This document shows, piece after piece, positions 43,450-52,456 of a stretch of DNA of 52,552 nt. A model generated the notes under the pieces. The model was not told the origin of the DNA. It ran no database searches and saw only the letters and a list, made by a program, of their open reading frames with translations. The translations under genes and the position numbers were made by a program. This stretch comes from Mycolicibacterium bacteremicum (GTDB lineage Bacteria > Actinomycetota > Actinomycetes > Mycobacteriales > Mycobacteriaceae). Location of the stretch: the NCBI RefSeq assembly GCF_002086115.1, contig NZ_MVHJ01000032.1, positions 1 to 52,552 on the forward strand, read 5' to 3'. Numbering within the stretch: position 1 is the stretch's first letter; every line of letters begins with the position of its first letter.

Positions 43450-44291
43450 CGACCTCCTACCTGGCCGAGGGCGATCTGCCGGCCGAGACGCTGCCGTCGC
43501 ACCAGCCGACACCCACGCCGACCAGGCGCAGGCTCGGCAAGGGTGCGGTCAGTGCGCTGGCCACCACCGGTCTGGTGGTGCTGTTCTTCGTGATCTGCGA
43601 ACTCGGCGCCCGCACCGGACTGTGGGATGACAGCATCCTGCCCGCTCCCACAACCATTCTCACCGAACTGGGTAACCAGATGGTGCTGCCTCAGTTCTGG
43701 GAGGACGCCCGCCGTACCGGTATCGAGGTCGCCGTCTCCCTGGTGTTCGGAGCCCTGCTGGGGCTCGGCGCCGGACTGCTGTTCTGGAAGCTGCCGTACG
43801 TCGGCCGGATCTTCGAACCGTATCTGGTGTCCTTTTACGCCGTGCCTCTCGTGCTGTTCTACCCGGTGATGATCGTGCTGGTCGGTATCAATGCCACCTC
43901 GGTCATCATCCTGGCCACGATCATGGCGGCAATACCCATGGCGCTCAACACCACCGTGGGTCTCAAGGGCATGCGCCCGGTCTACATGAAACTGGCCCGC
44001 TCGCTGAACGCCTCACCGCGCCAGGTGTTGTTCTCGGTCGCCATCCCGGCCGCTGGGCCGTTCATCGTCGCGGGTCTGCGGCTGGCCGTGGTGTACGCGC
44101 TCATCGGCACCATCGCCATGGAGTTCACCACCGCACAGGCCGGGCTGGGCTACCGGATCCGCTATCTCTACGAGACGTTCGACAACATCGCGATGTTCGC
44201 CTACATCGTGGTCGTGCTGATGCTGTCGTGTCTGCTCACCGTCCTGCTGGCACTGGTCGAGCGGGTGCTACTGCGAGGGAGAACACAGTGA
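43446..44291 (+). CDS. ABC transporter permease (NitT/TauT family), first
   Basis: The 281-residue permease has six likely helices and the inner-membrane contact loop KLARSLNASPRQVLFSVAIPAAGPFIVAGLRLA, the EAA motif of the BPD_transp_1 family. ATG 43446 lies in an ATGA overlap with the ATPase. The upstream longer frame is antisense-like noise. It pairs with the next gene as a heterodimer. Confidence 0.93.
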   Translation: MTTSYLAEGDLPAETLPSHQPTPTPTRRRLGKGAVSALATTGLVVLFFVICELGARTGLWDDSILPAPTTILTELGNQMVLPQFWEDARRTGIEVAVSLVFGALLGLGAGLLFWKLPYVGRIFEPYLVSFYAVPLVLFYPVMIVLVGINATSVIILATIMAAIPMALNTTVGLKGMRPVYMKLARSLNASPRQVLFSVAIPAAGPFIVAGLRLAVVYALIGTIAMEFTTAQAGLGYRIRYLYETFDNIAMFAYIVVVLMLSCLLTVLLALVERVLLRGRTQ

Positions 44292-45079
44292 CATCGACCC
44301 TGACCACACCGGGTGTACCCGCCCCGGAGACCCGCCCACCGCGCCGGCTGCGCTCCTTCTTCGAGGGTCAGCTCTTCGGGTCCATCGCGCTGGCCGCCCT
44401 GATGGTCGTCATCTGGGAAGTGGTGTCCGGCCTCACCTTCGTCATCCCGTCGCCGGCCGCCACCTTCGCGGTCCTGGTGTCGAACCTGACCGACCCGAGC
44501 TATCTGTTCGACATGCAGGTGACCGCGCAGGCCGTGGTGCTGGCGTTCGCCATCGGCACCGCCATCGGCGGATCGCTGGGCCTGCTGCTCGGGCTGTCGG
44601 AGAAGCTGCGGCTGATCTTCGAGCCGCTGCTCATCATGCTCAACGGCATCCCCAAGATCGTGCTGTACCCGATTCTGCTGCCGATCTTCTCGCTGTCAGG
44701 ATCCAAGGTGGTCATGGGTGTGCTGTTCGCGCTCTTCCCGGTGCTGATCAACGTGTCCACCGGTGTCCAGGAGATCCCACGGGTGTACTGGAAGCTGGCC
44801 AGGTCGGTGCAGGCCAACGCCTGGCAGCGGTTGGTACACATCATCTTTCCGGCGATCCGGCGCCCGCTGCTGACCGGTATCCGGCTGGCCGTCAGCCTCG
44901 CCGTCGTCGGTGTGGTGCTCTCGGAGTTCTTCGCGACCCGTCGCGGGCTGGGCAGAGTGGTGCTGCAGTCCTACAGCCACGGCGAGTATCCGTCCATGGT
45001 GGCCACCATCCTGCTGTTGATCACCGTGTCGTTCGCGATATCGATCGCACTGTGGCAGTGGGAGAAGCGGATACATTGA
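44288..45079 (+). CDS. ABC transporter permease (NitT/TauT family), second
   Basis: The 263-residue permease has the EAA loop KLARSVQANAWQRLVHIIFPAIRRPLLTGIRLA and helix phrases GGSLGLLLGLSEKLRLIFEPLL typical of the SsuC/TauC family. GTG 44288 overlaps the first permease by 4 bp. Its stop overlaps the hydroxylase large subunit TTG start, which ties transport and catabolism into one transcript. Confidence 0.93.
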   Translation: MTSTLTTPGVPAPETRPPRRLRSFFEGQLFGSIALAALMVVIWEVVSGLTFVIPSPAATFAVLVSNLTDPSYLFDMQVTAQAVVLAFAIGTAIGGSLGLLLGLSEKLRLIFEPLLIMLNGIPKIVLYPILLPIFSLSGSKVVMGVLFALFPVLINVSTGVQEIPRVYWKLARSVQANAWQRLVHIIFPAIRRPLLTGIRLAVSLAVVGVVLSEFFATRRGLGRVVLQSYSHGEYPSMVATILLLITVSFAISIALWQWEKRIH

Positions 45080-47409
45080 GCGCGCACGAACCGGCCGCCG
45101 GCTACATCGGGCAGTCCGTTCCGCGGCGTGAGGACGAACGCCTGCTGGCCGGACGTGGCCGCTTCCTCGCCGACCACGCCGATGGTGCCCACCACGTCGT
45201 CTTCCTGCGGTCGACCGAACCCCATGCGCTGATCGAGTCGATCGATGCCTCCCGGGCCCGGCGGATGCCGGGGGTCCTCGGCGTCTGGACGGCCACCGAT
45301 CTGGGCATCGCCGGTGTCCCGATACCGCTGTTGACCCGCCCGGAAGCCGACTTCAGCGCCGCCACGGACTGCGTGCTGGCCGAGCAACGGCTGCCGATCC
45401 TGGCCGACGAACGGGTGCACTACATCGGGCAACCGATCGCGGTCGTCGTGGCCGAGGACCGCTACCGCGCCGAGGATGCGCTGGAGGCCATCGAGATCGG
45501 CTACACCCCGCTGCCGGTGGTGACAGATGCCGAAGCCGCACTCGACGTCGACAGCCCGGTGCTCTTCGAGCATCTGGACAGCAATGAGGCGGCCCGCCTG
45601 ACCTACGCCTTCGGCGATCCCGGCGCCGCGTGGTCCGGCGCCCACCGGGTCGTCGAGGGCACCTACCGGATGGGCCGCCACGGAGCGGTGCCGCTGGAGT
45701 GCCGCGGGGTGCGCGCCGAATATGACCCGCGCCGTGGGCAACTCGAACTCGTCACCTCCACCCAGGTGCCGCACATGGTGCGCAAGGCGATCTGCGGGGT
45801 GACCGGGTGGCCGTCCCGGGAGGTCAAGGTCGTGGTCCCCGATGTGGGCGGCGGCTTCGGCACCAAGGCCAACGTGTACAGCGAGGAGATCGTGCTCGCC
45901 GTGCTGGCCCGCCGCACCGGTCACCGGTTGATCTGGGTGGAGGACCGCCAGGAGCACCTCGCAGCCAGCGCACAGGGCCGCGACCAGCTACACCGCACGC
46001 GGCTCGCGGTGGACCGGGACGGCCGGATCCTGGCCTGGGAGGACGACTTCGTCGTCGACATCGGGGCAGGCAGCCTGTGGGTGGCCGGGATCGTCGCCAA
46101 CACCGCCATCCACCTGCTCGGGCCCTACCGCGTCCCGGCCGCCAGGATCTCGGGCCGCGCGGCGCTGACCAACAAGACCCTGGTGGCGCAATATCGTGGG
46201 GCAGGCCGGCCCGAGGCCACCTTCGCCTTCGAGCGCACCCTCGACGCCGCCGCCCGGGAGCTGGGCCTGAGCAGCGCCGAGATCCGCCGCCGAAACCTGT
46301 TGACTCGCAACGATCTGCCCTACGCGCGGCCCATCCCGTACCGCGACGGCGTGCCGATCTGCTATGACGGGGCCGACTACCTGGCCTGCCTGGACGCCGT
46401 GACCGAGGCGCTCCCGCCCTCTGATGTGGACGCCCTCGAGGCCGAGTACCCGGACCACCGGGTCGGATACGGCCTGTCGAGTTACCTGGAGGCCACCGGG
46501 CGCGGACCGCACGAGACCGCCCGGATCCGATTGCTGCCCGAGGGTGGGTTGGAGGTCACCGCCGGGGCCGCCAGCGCGGGGCAGGCCCACGAGACCGTCT
46601 TCGCGCAGGTTGCCGCCGATGCGCTGCACGTGCCACTGGACATGGTGCGCTACGTGCCCGCCGACACCGAGCGGTTACCCGAAGGGGTTGGCACGTTCGC
46701 CAGTCGCTCGGCCATCCTGGCGGGCTCGGCCATCCACCAGGCGGCCGGTGATCTCATCGAAATGGCCTGCGCGCGTGCCGCGTCGGTGCTCGGTTCAACC
46801 GTGCCCGCCGACTACGCCGACGGCCTGTTCACCGTCGGCGACCGCAGCCTGGGATGGGCGGAGCTGGCCGGGTCGCAGGCGGTGGGGGGAAGCCAGGAAG
46901 GCGGCGGTGCCATCGACGTCACGGCCGTCTTCCGTCCCACTACCGTCACCTGGACCATGGGTGTGCACGCGGTCATCCTCGGTGTGCACCGGCGGACCGG
47001 CATCGTGACCGTGCTGCGGTACGCGGTGGCCCACGAGGGTGGGCGCGAGATCAACCCCAAGGTGGTGGAGGGCCAGATCGTGGGCGGCGTCGCCCAGGGT
47101 GTCGGCGGTGCGCTGTTCGAACAGTGGAACTATTCACCCGCCGGACATCCGCTGTCGACGACGTTCGCGGCCTACCACCTGCCACTGTCCACCGACGTGC
47201 CGCGGGTCGCGGTGCGCCACCTGCACGTCGACACCCCGGTCAACCCGATAGGGGTCCGCGGGGCGGGTGAGAGTGGCACCATCGCGGTGTACGCAGCGGT
47301 GGCCTCCGCCGTGGACGACGCGGTGGGCGGGGGATTCCACGTGGCCGGCACGCCGATCGACACCGGCGCGCTGTGGCGCGCGATGCACGCACCGCGGGCG
47401 GTCGCGTGA
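45076..47409 (+). CDS. xanthine dehydrogenase-family molybdopterin subunit (large)
   Basis: The 777-residue protein is the molybdopterin-binding subunit of a three-component hydroxylase (CoxL/XdhB type). GYIGQSVPRREDERLLAGRG starts it. PDVGGGFGTKANVY and QYRGAGRPEA are cofactor-binding regions, and the catalytic Glu732 lies in VRGAGESGTIAVYAA. The CO dehydrogenase active-site loop with its special Cys is absent, so the enzyme should hydroxylate a ring carbon rather than CO. TTG 45076 is chosen for the 4-bp overlap with the permease; GTG 45052 or 45058 are possible. It feeds electrons to the FAD and iron-sulfur subunits next. Confidence 0.93.
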   Translation: MSAHEPAAGYIGQSVPRREDERLLAGRGRFLADHADGAHHVVFLRSTEPHALIESIDASRARRMPGVLGVWTATDLGIAGVPIPLLTRPEADFSAATDCVLAEQRLPILADERVHYIGQPIAVVVAEDRYRAEDALEAIEIGYTPLPVVTDAEAALDVDSPVLFEHLDSNEAARLTYAFGDPGAAWSGAHRVVEGTYRMGRHGAVPLECRGVRAEYDPRRGQLELVTSTQVPHMVRKAICGVTGWPSREVKVVVPDVGGGFGTKANVYSEEIVLAVLARRTGHRLIWVEDRQEHLAASAQGRDQLHRTRLAVDRDGRILAWEDDFVVDIGAGSLWVAGIVANTAIHLLGPYRVPAARISGRAALTNKTLVAQYRGAGRPEATFAFERTLDAAARELGLSSAEIRRRNLLTRNDLPYARPIPYRDGVPICYDGADYLACLDAVTEALPPSDVDALEAEYPDHRVGYGLSSYLEATGRGPHETARIRLLPEGGLEVTAGAASAGQAHETVFAQVAADALHVPLDMVRYVPADTERLPEGVGTFASRSAILAGSAIHQAAGDLIEMACARAASVLGSTVPADYADGLFTVGDRSLGWAELAGSQAVGGSQEGGGAIDVTAVFRPTTVTWTMGVHAVILGVHRRTGIVTVLRYAVAHEGGREINPKVVEGQIVGGVAQGVGGALFEQWNYSPAGHPLSTTFAAYHLPLSTDVPRVAVRHLHVDTPVNPIGVRGAGESGTIAVYAAVASAVDDAVGGGFHVAGTPIDTGALWRAMHAPRAVA

Positions 47410-48287
47410 AGCCGGCCGAATTCGACTACGCGCGCCCTGGTTCGGTGGCCGAGGCTTTGGACATGCTGGCCCGCCACCCCGATGCCAAGCTGTTGGCCGG
47501 CGGACAGTCGTTGCTGACGTTGATGAACCTCCGGCTGGCGCGGCCGGCGGTGTTGATCGACATCGGTGGCCTCACCGAACTGACCCGGATCTTCGATGAC
47601 ACCGGAGACCTCATCCTCGGGGCCCTCGTCACGCACCGCACGGTCGAGACCGATCCGCTGATCGCGGCCCGCGCACCGCTGCTGGCCGACGCGGCGAGCT
47701 ATATCGGGCACATCGGCATCCGTAATCGGGGCACCATCGGCGGATCGATCGCCCATGCCGACCCGGCCGCCGAGATGCCGCTGGCCGCGGTGGCGCTCGG
47801 GGCCACCTGTCACGTCGAATCGCTGCGCCGGGGACGACGGACGGTGGCCGCACAGGACATGTTCGTCTCCTTCTACACCAATGCGCTGGAACCCGACGAG
47901 ATGCTGACCTGGATCTCGATACCGGCGATCGGTCCCGACCAGGGCTGGGGATTCGTCGAATACGCGCACCAGCACGGTGATTACGGACTGGCCGGTGCCG
48001 GTGTGGTGCTCCGGCTCGGCGACGACGGCCGGGTCCGGGAGATCCGGGCCGCGGTGCTCAATGCCGCCGACCGCCCCGTGTTGTTCACCGGCGGTGCCGC
48101 CGTGGGCGAACATCCAGGCCCCGCGCTGTGGGAGCACGTGGCCGCCGGGTGGGTGGCCGAGACCGAACCTGCGGCCGATGACGAGGCCTACGCGCGCCAC
48201 CTGTGCGCGGCGGCGCTGATCGAGGCGATGACCGCGGCCCAGCACCGGGCTTCCGAGCGATTCGAGGAGTCGACAGCACAGTGGTAG
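47406..48287 (+). CDS. xanthine dehydrogenase-family FAD-binding subunit (medium)
   Basis: The 293-residue protein has the FAD-binding motifs LAGGQSLLTLMNLRLARP and GTIGGSIAHADPAAEMP of CoxM-type subunits, followed by the C-terminal CO dehydrogenase flavoprotein domain. GTG 47406 overlaps the large subunit by 4 bp. It takes electrons from the iron-sulfur subunit and passes them to an acceptor, perhaps quinone by way of CoxG. Confidence 0.93.
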   Translation: MKPAEFDYARPGSVAEALDMLARHPDAKLLAGGQSLLTLMNLRLARPAVLIDIGGLTELTRIFDDTGDLILGALVTHRTVETDPLIAARAPLLADAASYIGHIGIRNRGTIGGSIAHADPAAEMPLAAVALGATCHVESLRRGRRTVAAQDMFVSFYTNALEPDEMLTWISIPAIGPDQGWGFVEYAHQHGDYGLAGAGVVLRLGDDGRVREIRAAVLNAADRPVLFTGGAAVGEHPGPALWEHVAAGWVAETEPAADDEAYARHLCAAALIEAMTAAQHRASERFEESTAQW

Positions 48288-48775
48288 TGAACACAGCGAC
48301 GAATGTGGTGATCTCGGTGACCGTCAACGGTCAGGTGTTCGAACGCGCCGTGCCGGCCCGGCTGATGCTGGCCGACTTCCTGCGTGACGAAATCGGCTTG
48401 ACCGGAACCCATCTCGGGTGTGAACACGGTGTCTGTGGTGCCTGCTCGGTGTTCATCGACGGCGCCAGCGCGCGGGCCTGCCTGACGTTGGCGGTCCAGG
48501 TGGACGGGCGCACCGTGACCACGGTGGAGGGGCTCGACGAATACGAGGAGGCACCGCGCCTGCGGGAGTGCTTCGCCCGGCAACGTGGGTTGCAATGCGG
48601 TTTCTGTACGCCGGGCATCCTGGTGACCGCCGTCGAGCTGTTGCGCGATACCGACCGGGAGAAGCCGCTGACCGAGCACGGCGTGCGGGAAGCGCTGTCG
48701 GGCAACATCTGCCGGTGCACGGGCTATCAGGGCATCGTCGACGCGGTCCTGGAGGCCGCCGAGGTACGCGAGTAG
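48281..48775 (+). CDS. xanthine dehydrogenase-family [2Fe-2S] subunit (small)
   Basis: The 164-residue protein has two iron-sulfur domains: the plant-ferredoxin-like CEHGVCGACSVFIDG with a later Cys, and the four-helix domain CGFCTPGILV ... GNICRCTGYQGI. This is the CoxS type. GTG 48281 has GGAG 11 bases upstream; GTG 48287 is also possible. It overlaps the FAD subunit by 7 bp. The set is complete as large - medium - small. Confidence 0.94.
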   Translation: MVVNTATNVVISVTVNGQVFERAVPARLMLADFLRDEIGLTGTHLGCEHGVCGACSVFIDGASARACLTLAVQVDGRTVTTVEGLDEYEEAPRLRECFARQRGLQCGFCTPGILVTAVELLRDTDREKPLTEHGVREALSGNICRCTGYQGIVDAVLEAAEVRE

Positions 48776-48781
48776 CCCCGA

Positions 48782-49768
48782 TTGCCCACCGCGCGTGAGC
48801 TGTACCGGTCGACGGGTTCGCCGGCCTGGGGGATTTCGCTGTGGCTGGCCGTCGCGCTGGGTGCGGTGTTCGTGGTGTGTGACGCCCTGGGGCGGTCTGC
48901 TTCCGGTGCGGCGATCGCCCTGGGAGTGGTGCTGACCGCGGTGCCGGGAATCCCGGCGGCCGTCGACGAGGCCGTCAAGGTGATCGGCGTGCGCACCGCG
49001 GCGGTCGGACTGGGGACCGTGACGGTGCTCGCCTGCAACGGCAATGAGCTGCTGTTGTCCTGTGCCACCGTGCTTTCCGCGATGCTCGGAGCGGTGGTGC
49101 CGCGGCTGGGGCCGACCGCTGCGCTGACGGTGGTGCTGGTGGCCATGCACATGGAGCGGACGGCGGGATCACCCGCGGCGTTGTACCTGGTCGGCTCCGC
49201 GGTGGTGTCCGTGGCGGCCGCGGCCCACATCGGCGTCACCGCCATCGGCAAATCCCGCGCCCCGTCGGTACCCGCACGGTCGTCTGCACTGCCGACGTGG
49301 GGTCATGTGGCCGGACTCGGTACTGCGGTGGCGGCAGCGACCGCGGCCGCCGCGGCGGTGCCCGATGACGTGATCGGCGCCCACTGGTTGGTCACCGGTG
49401 TGGTGCTCTCCATCCAGGGCGACACCACCGCCACAGGCATCCGGCTGGCGCAACGGTTGTCGGGCAATCTGATCGGCGCGGTGCTGGCGGCGGCGATCCT
49501 GGCGGCCACCCCGGCCCAACCGGTCGTCATCGCGCTCATCATCGTGCTGTTCCTGCTGGCGATGGCGCTGCGCCCGGTCAACTACACGTGGTGGGCCGTC
49601 ACCGGCCCGCCGGTATTACTGCTCACCAGCGAGTATCCGGCCATCTTCCCCTGGTACGAGGGCGGGGTCCGGCTACTGATGAACATCGCGGGCGCCGGCA
49701 TCGTGGCCGTGGTGATCTTCGGGCCGCCCTGGGCCGCAGGGATGCTCAGGCCGGCGCGGCGACGGTGA
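48782..49768 (+). CDS. FUSC-like (aromatic acid exporter-type) membrane protein
   Basis: The 328-residue protein has about ten hydrophobic helices in two blocks. The second half holds HWLVTGVVLSIQ and RLAQRLSGNLIGAVLAAAIL, the FUSC-type motif seen in aromatic acid efflux (AaeB-like) proteins. TTG 48782 is the only usable start in front of the first helix. It lies 6 bp after the hydroxylase small subunit. It could export excess or toxic ring acids. Its 3' end overlaps hglS by 23 bp. Confidence 0.7.
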   Translation: MPTARELYRSTGSPAWGISLWLAVALGAVFVVCDALGRSASGAAIALGVVLTAVPGIPAAVDEAVKVIGVRTAAVGLGTVTVLACNGNELLLSCATVLSAMLGAVVPRLGPTAALTVVLVAMHMERTAGSPAALYLVGSAVVSVAAAAHIGVTAIGKSRAPSVPARSSALPTWGHVAGLGTAVAAATAAAAAVPDDVIGAHWLVTGVVLSIQGDTTATGIRLAQRLSGNLIGAVLAAAILAATPAQPVVIALIIVLFLLAMALRPVNYTWWAVTGPPVLLLTSEYPAIFPWYEGGVRLLMNIAGAGIVAVVIFGPPWAAGMLRPARRR

Positions 49769-51143
49769 ACCCCAGGTGTTGCGATACCTCGTCGAGGGAG
49801 CGTTGCCGTTGCTCGGCATAGAGTCGGTACGGATCGGCGACCGGGACGCCGAGGATGTCCGACATCCAGTCGATGCTGCGATCGGCGCCGGCGACCGAGG
49901 TGTCCTTGCGGCCCTGCGAGGACAGGTTGGACTGGAAGATCCCGGCCGCCGAGCGGGGCAGGAAATCCTCGTACACGATCGGATGCGGTACCAGCCAACC
50001 GGCTCCGAGGAGGCTGGGCAGATCCCGGCCGGCGGGCTCACGCCGGTCCGCTTCGGGTGCCACGCTGAAGGTGAAGTAGGCCAGATCGCGCAGGGCCAGC
50101 TCGCGATAGGAGGTGGGCAGGTTTTCGCACCACACCTGCTGGGCGATATCGGGCCGGGCGGCATCGGGCTGCGCAGCGCACCGGGCGTCGACCTCGGCCA
50201 TCATCGTGTCGTAGAGGTCACGCCCCGACCTAGTCAGCGCCACCCCGCGGGCCTCGACCTCACCGAACCGGACTCGCAGCGAATCGGTGTGCACCGTGCC
50301 ATCGTCGGCACGGAAGCGACGCGGTTCGGCGAGTGCCTTGAACGATGTCTGGCGCAGCAGGACATCAGGACCCGCCCAGCGCGGCGGGCCCTGGATGGCA
50401 TCAATCATCGTGATACCGCGTGCAGCCATGCGCTGGTAGAGGTCGTCGATGTCCAGTACCCGCGGGGTGAGGTGGTTGATATGGGTGGTGCTCACCCCAC
50501 CGATGTCGGCGGCGACCGAGGAGATGGCGTCGAGTTCGGCATACCACGATCGGTCCACCGGATCGTCGGACAGCTCGAATGCGGCGGTCGCCAGCCCGAT
50601 GAAGCGGTCGGCTTCCGAGCGCGGCAGGCACCCGTCGGATCGTGCCCGCGCCCCCAGGGCAACGAGCTCATCGGTGAAAAGCACGCGTGCGTCCAGGAAC
50701 TCGGCAAGCCGCGCGGTGATGTCCGGGGAGAAGAAGCGGCGATCGTCGATGACGAGCATCGAGGTGAACACCCGGAAGGGGTTGAGCGCCAATTCTTCCG
50801 GATCGACCGGCCGGAATGCGGTGGAGACCACCGGGACCGCGCTGGCCGCCGCGTCGCGCAGGTCGTAGAAGCCGACCGGATGCATGCCGAAGCCGCCGAA
50901 GATGGTGGCGACCTGACGCATCTCCGCAGGCGTGCCGACCCGGATCGCGCCATGCCGTTCCTCGGCCACTCTGCCTGCGCTACCCAGGGTTTCGGCATCG
51001 GCACCATTGCGGGCGAGCACATCGTGGTTGACCTGGGCGGCTACCTCGACGAGGTCGAGGTAGGCGGGCACCTCGGCGCCGTACATCCGGGACAGCGACC
51101 GGGCGAACTCGGCCCGCATCTCCCATGAGCTGACGACGGACAT
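49746..51143 (-). CDS. hglS: 2-oxoadipate dioxygenase/decarboxylase (HglS, DUF1338)
   Basis: The 465-residue iron enzyme belongs to the DUF1338 VOC family. HglS from Pseudomonas turns 2-oxoadipate and O2 into D-2-hydroxyglutarate and CO2. The expected metal ligands are His64 (ERHGAIRVG), His224 (THINHLTPRVLDI) and Glu295 (FGEVEARGVAL), close to HglS positions 70, 226 and 294 as I recall them. ATG 51143 has GAGGA upstream. It is divergent from the enamidase-like gene and shares the operator at 51191. There is no lysine pathway nearby, so its 2-oxoadipate probably comes from this cluster. Confidence 0.87.
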   Translation of the reverse strand: MSVVSSWEMRAEFARSLSRMYGAEVPAYLDLVEVAAQVNHDVLARNGADAETLGSAGRVAEERHGAIRVGTPAEMRQVATIFGGFGMHPVGFYDLRDAAASAVPVVSTAFRPVDPEELALNPFRVFTSMLVIDDRRFFSPDITARLAEFLDARVLFTDELVALGARARSDGCLPRSEADRFIGLATAAFELSDDPVDRSWYAELDAISSVAADIGGVSTTHINHLTPRVLDIDDLYQRMAARGITMIDAIQGPPRWAGPDVLLRQTSFKALAEPRRFRADDGTVHTDSLRVRFGEVEARGVALTRSGRDLYDTMMAEVDARCAAQPDAARPDIAQQVWCENLPTSYRELALRDLAYFTFSVAPEADRREPAGRDLPSLLGAGWLVPHPIVYEDFLPRSAAGIFQSNLSSQGRKDTSVAGADRSIDWMSDILGVPVADPYRLYAEQRQRSLDEVSQHLGFTVAAPA

Positions 51144-51190
51144 CGGCGCGTCCTCCTCGTAGTTTCGACGGCGCAATCGGCACCATCGCT

Positions 51191-51212
51191 GTATCGTATA
51201 CTGGATCCAATC
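51191..51212. promoter_or_regulatory. GntR operator site 3 (hglS / enamidase intergenic)
   Basis: The site GTATCG...ATCCAATC includes ACTGGATCCAAT, one base from the Caulobacter VanR operator I recall. TATACT (51197-51202) inside it is an excellent -10 box for the amidohydrolase, giving a start about 20 bp before ATG 51230. The operator overlaps the promoter and lies between two divergent genes. Confidence 0.62.
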
Positions 51213-51229
51213 GATAGAAAAGTGGGAAC

Positions 51230-52456
51230 ATGGCAACGCTTCTCGTCACCGATATCGGTCTGCTCGTTCCGGGAGACCGCTCCCGGGAACCGCTGCGCGA
51301 CACCAGTTTGGTGGTGGAGGACGGCATCATCACCGGCATCGGCGCCGAGCATCCCCACCCCGATCGGGTGCTGTCGGCCGGCGGTCTCACCGTCATCCCC
51401 GGCCTCGTCGACGGCCACATCCATCCCACCTTCGGGGAGTGGACTCCGGCGCAGAACGCGGTGGGCTGGTTCCACAACTACCTGCACGGTGGGTCGACGT
51501 CGATGGTCTCGGCGGGTGAACTGCACATTCCCGGTCTGGACTTCACCGCGCTGACACCGGAACTGGTGTTGAGCATCGCGATCACGTCCAAGCACACCAC
51601 CGGGCGGATGCGCCCGTCCGGGATCAAGGTGAACGCCGGCACCGTGCTGCTGGTGCCCGGGATGACCGAAGACCACTTCGACCGCGCCCGGCGTGAGGGC
51701 ATCGACCAACTGAAGTTCATCTTCTACGACTGGAACCGGTTGGGAGACGGCGAAGCTCAGCGGTACATGTCGTGGGCACACGAGCGGGGCATGACCGTCA
51801 AGATGCACTCCGGCGGCGTCTCGCGGTCCGGGTCCAGCAGGGTCGCCGGCCGCGATGTCGTCACGGCGGTGCGTCCCGACATCGTCGGCCACATCTCGGG
51901 CGGGCCCATCCCGGCACCCGACGCCGATATCGTCGCGATCATCGAGGAGCTGCCCGAGGCGAAGCTCGAGGTGTGTAGTTCGATGAACTACCGGGCGACC
52001 AAACTCGTTGTCGACGAGCTCGTCTCGCGCAATCAGATCGATCGGTTGACGTTGGGCACCGATACACCGGGCGGTACCGGGGTGATCCCGCGCGGGATGC
52101 TGCGCAACATCTGCTTCCTGTCATCGGTGTGCGGACTGGACCCCGCGACCGCCGTCGCGGCGGGCACGGGTCAGACGGCTGCCGCGCACGGCCTCGACAC
52201 CGGAGTACTCGCGGTCGGCAGGCCCGCCGACTTCGTGGTGCTGGGGCCGATCACCGGGTCGACGGCCCGCGACGGACTGGAATGCTTTGCCCTCGGCGAC
52301 CTTCCGGGCATCGCAGCGGTGGTCGTGGACGGGGTCGCCCTGGTCGAGAGCCGCAGTGAGCAGACGCCACCACCGTCCCGTCAGGTGACCTGGCACGGTG
52401 GCGCACCCCAGCCCGCGGTGCCGGCCCCTGCCCCCATCCGCAGTGGCTGCTGCTGA
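51230..52456 (+). CDS. enamidase-like amidohydrolase
   Basis: The 408-residue metal amidohydrolase closely resembles, from memory, enamidase of Eubacterium barkeri nicotinate fermentation, which opens the ring of tetrahydro-6-oxonicotinate. Metal and signature segments are PGLVDGHIHPTFGEW, KMHSGGVSRSGSSRV, VGHISGGP and LGTDTPGGTGVIP. The last part is Pro-rich and ends in Cys-Cys, beyond the usual end. ATG 51230 lies just after site 3. The stop overlaps the fgd start (TGATG). A cyclic enamide or lactam is the likely substrate. Confidence 0.85.
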   Translation: MATLLVTDIGLLVPGDRSREPLRDTSLVVEDGIITGIGAEHPHPDRVLSAGGLTVIPGLVDGHIHPTFGEWTPAQNAVGWFHNYLHGGSTSMVSAGELHIPGLDFTALTPELVLSIAITSKHTTGRMRPSGIKVNAGTVLLVPGMTEDHFDRARREGIDQLKFIFYDWNRLGDGEAQRYMSWAHERGMTVKMHSGGVSRSGSSRVAGRDVVTAVRPDIVGHISGGPIPAPDADIVAIIEELPEAKLEVCSSMNYRATKLVVDELVSRNQIDRLTLGTDTPGGTGVIPRGMLRNICFLSSVCGLDPATAVAAGTGQTAAAHGLDTGVLAVGRPADFVVLGPITGSTARDGLECFALGDLPGIAAVVVDGVALVESRSEQTPPPSRQVTWHGGAPQPAVPAPAPIRSGCC

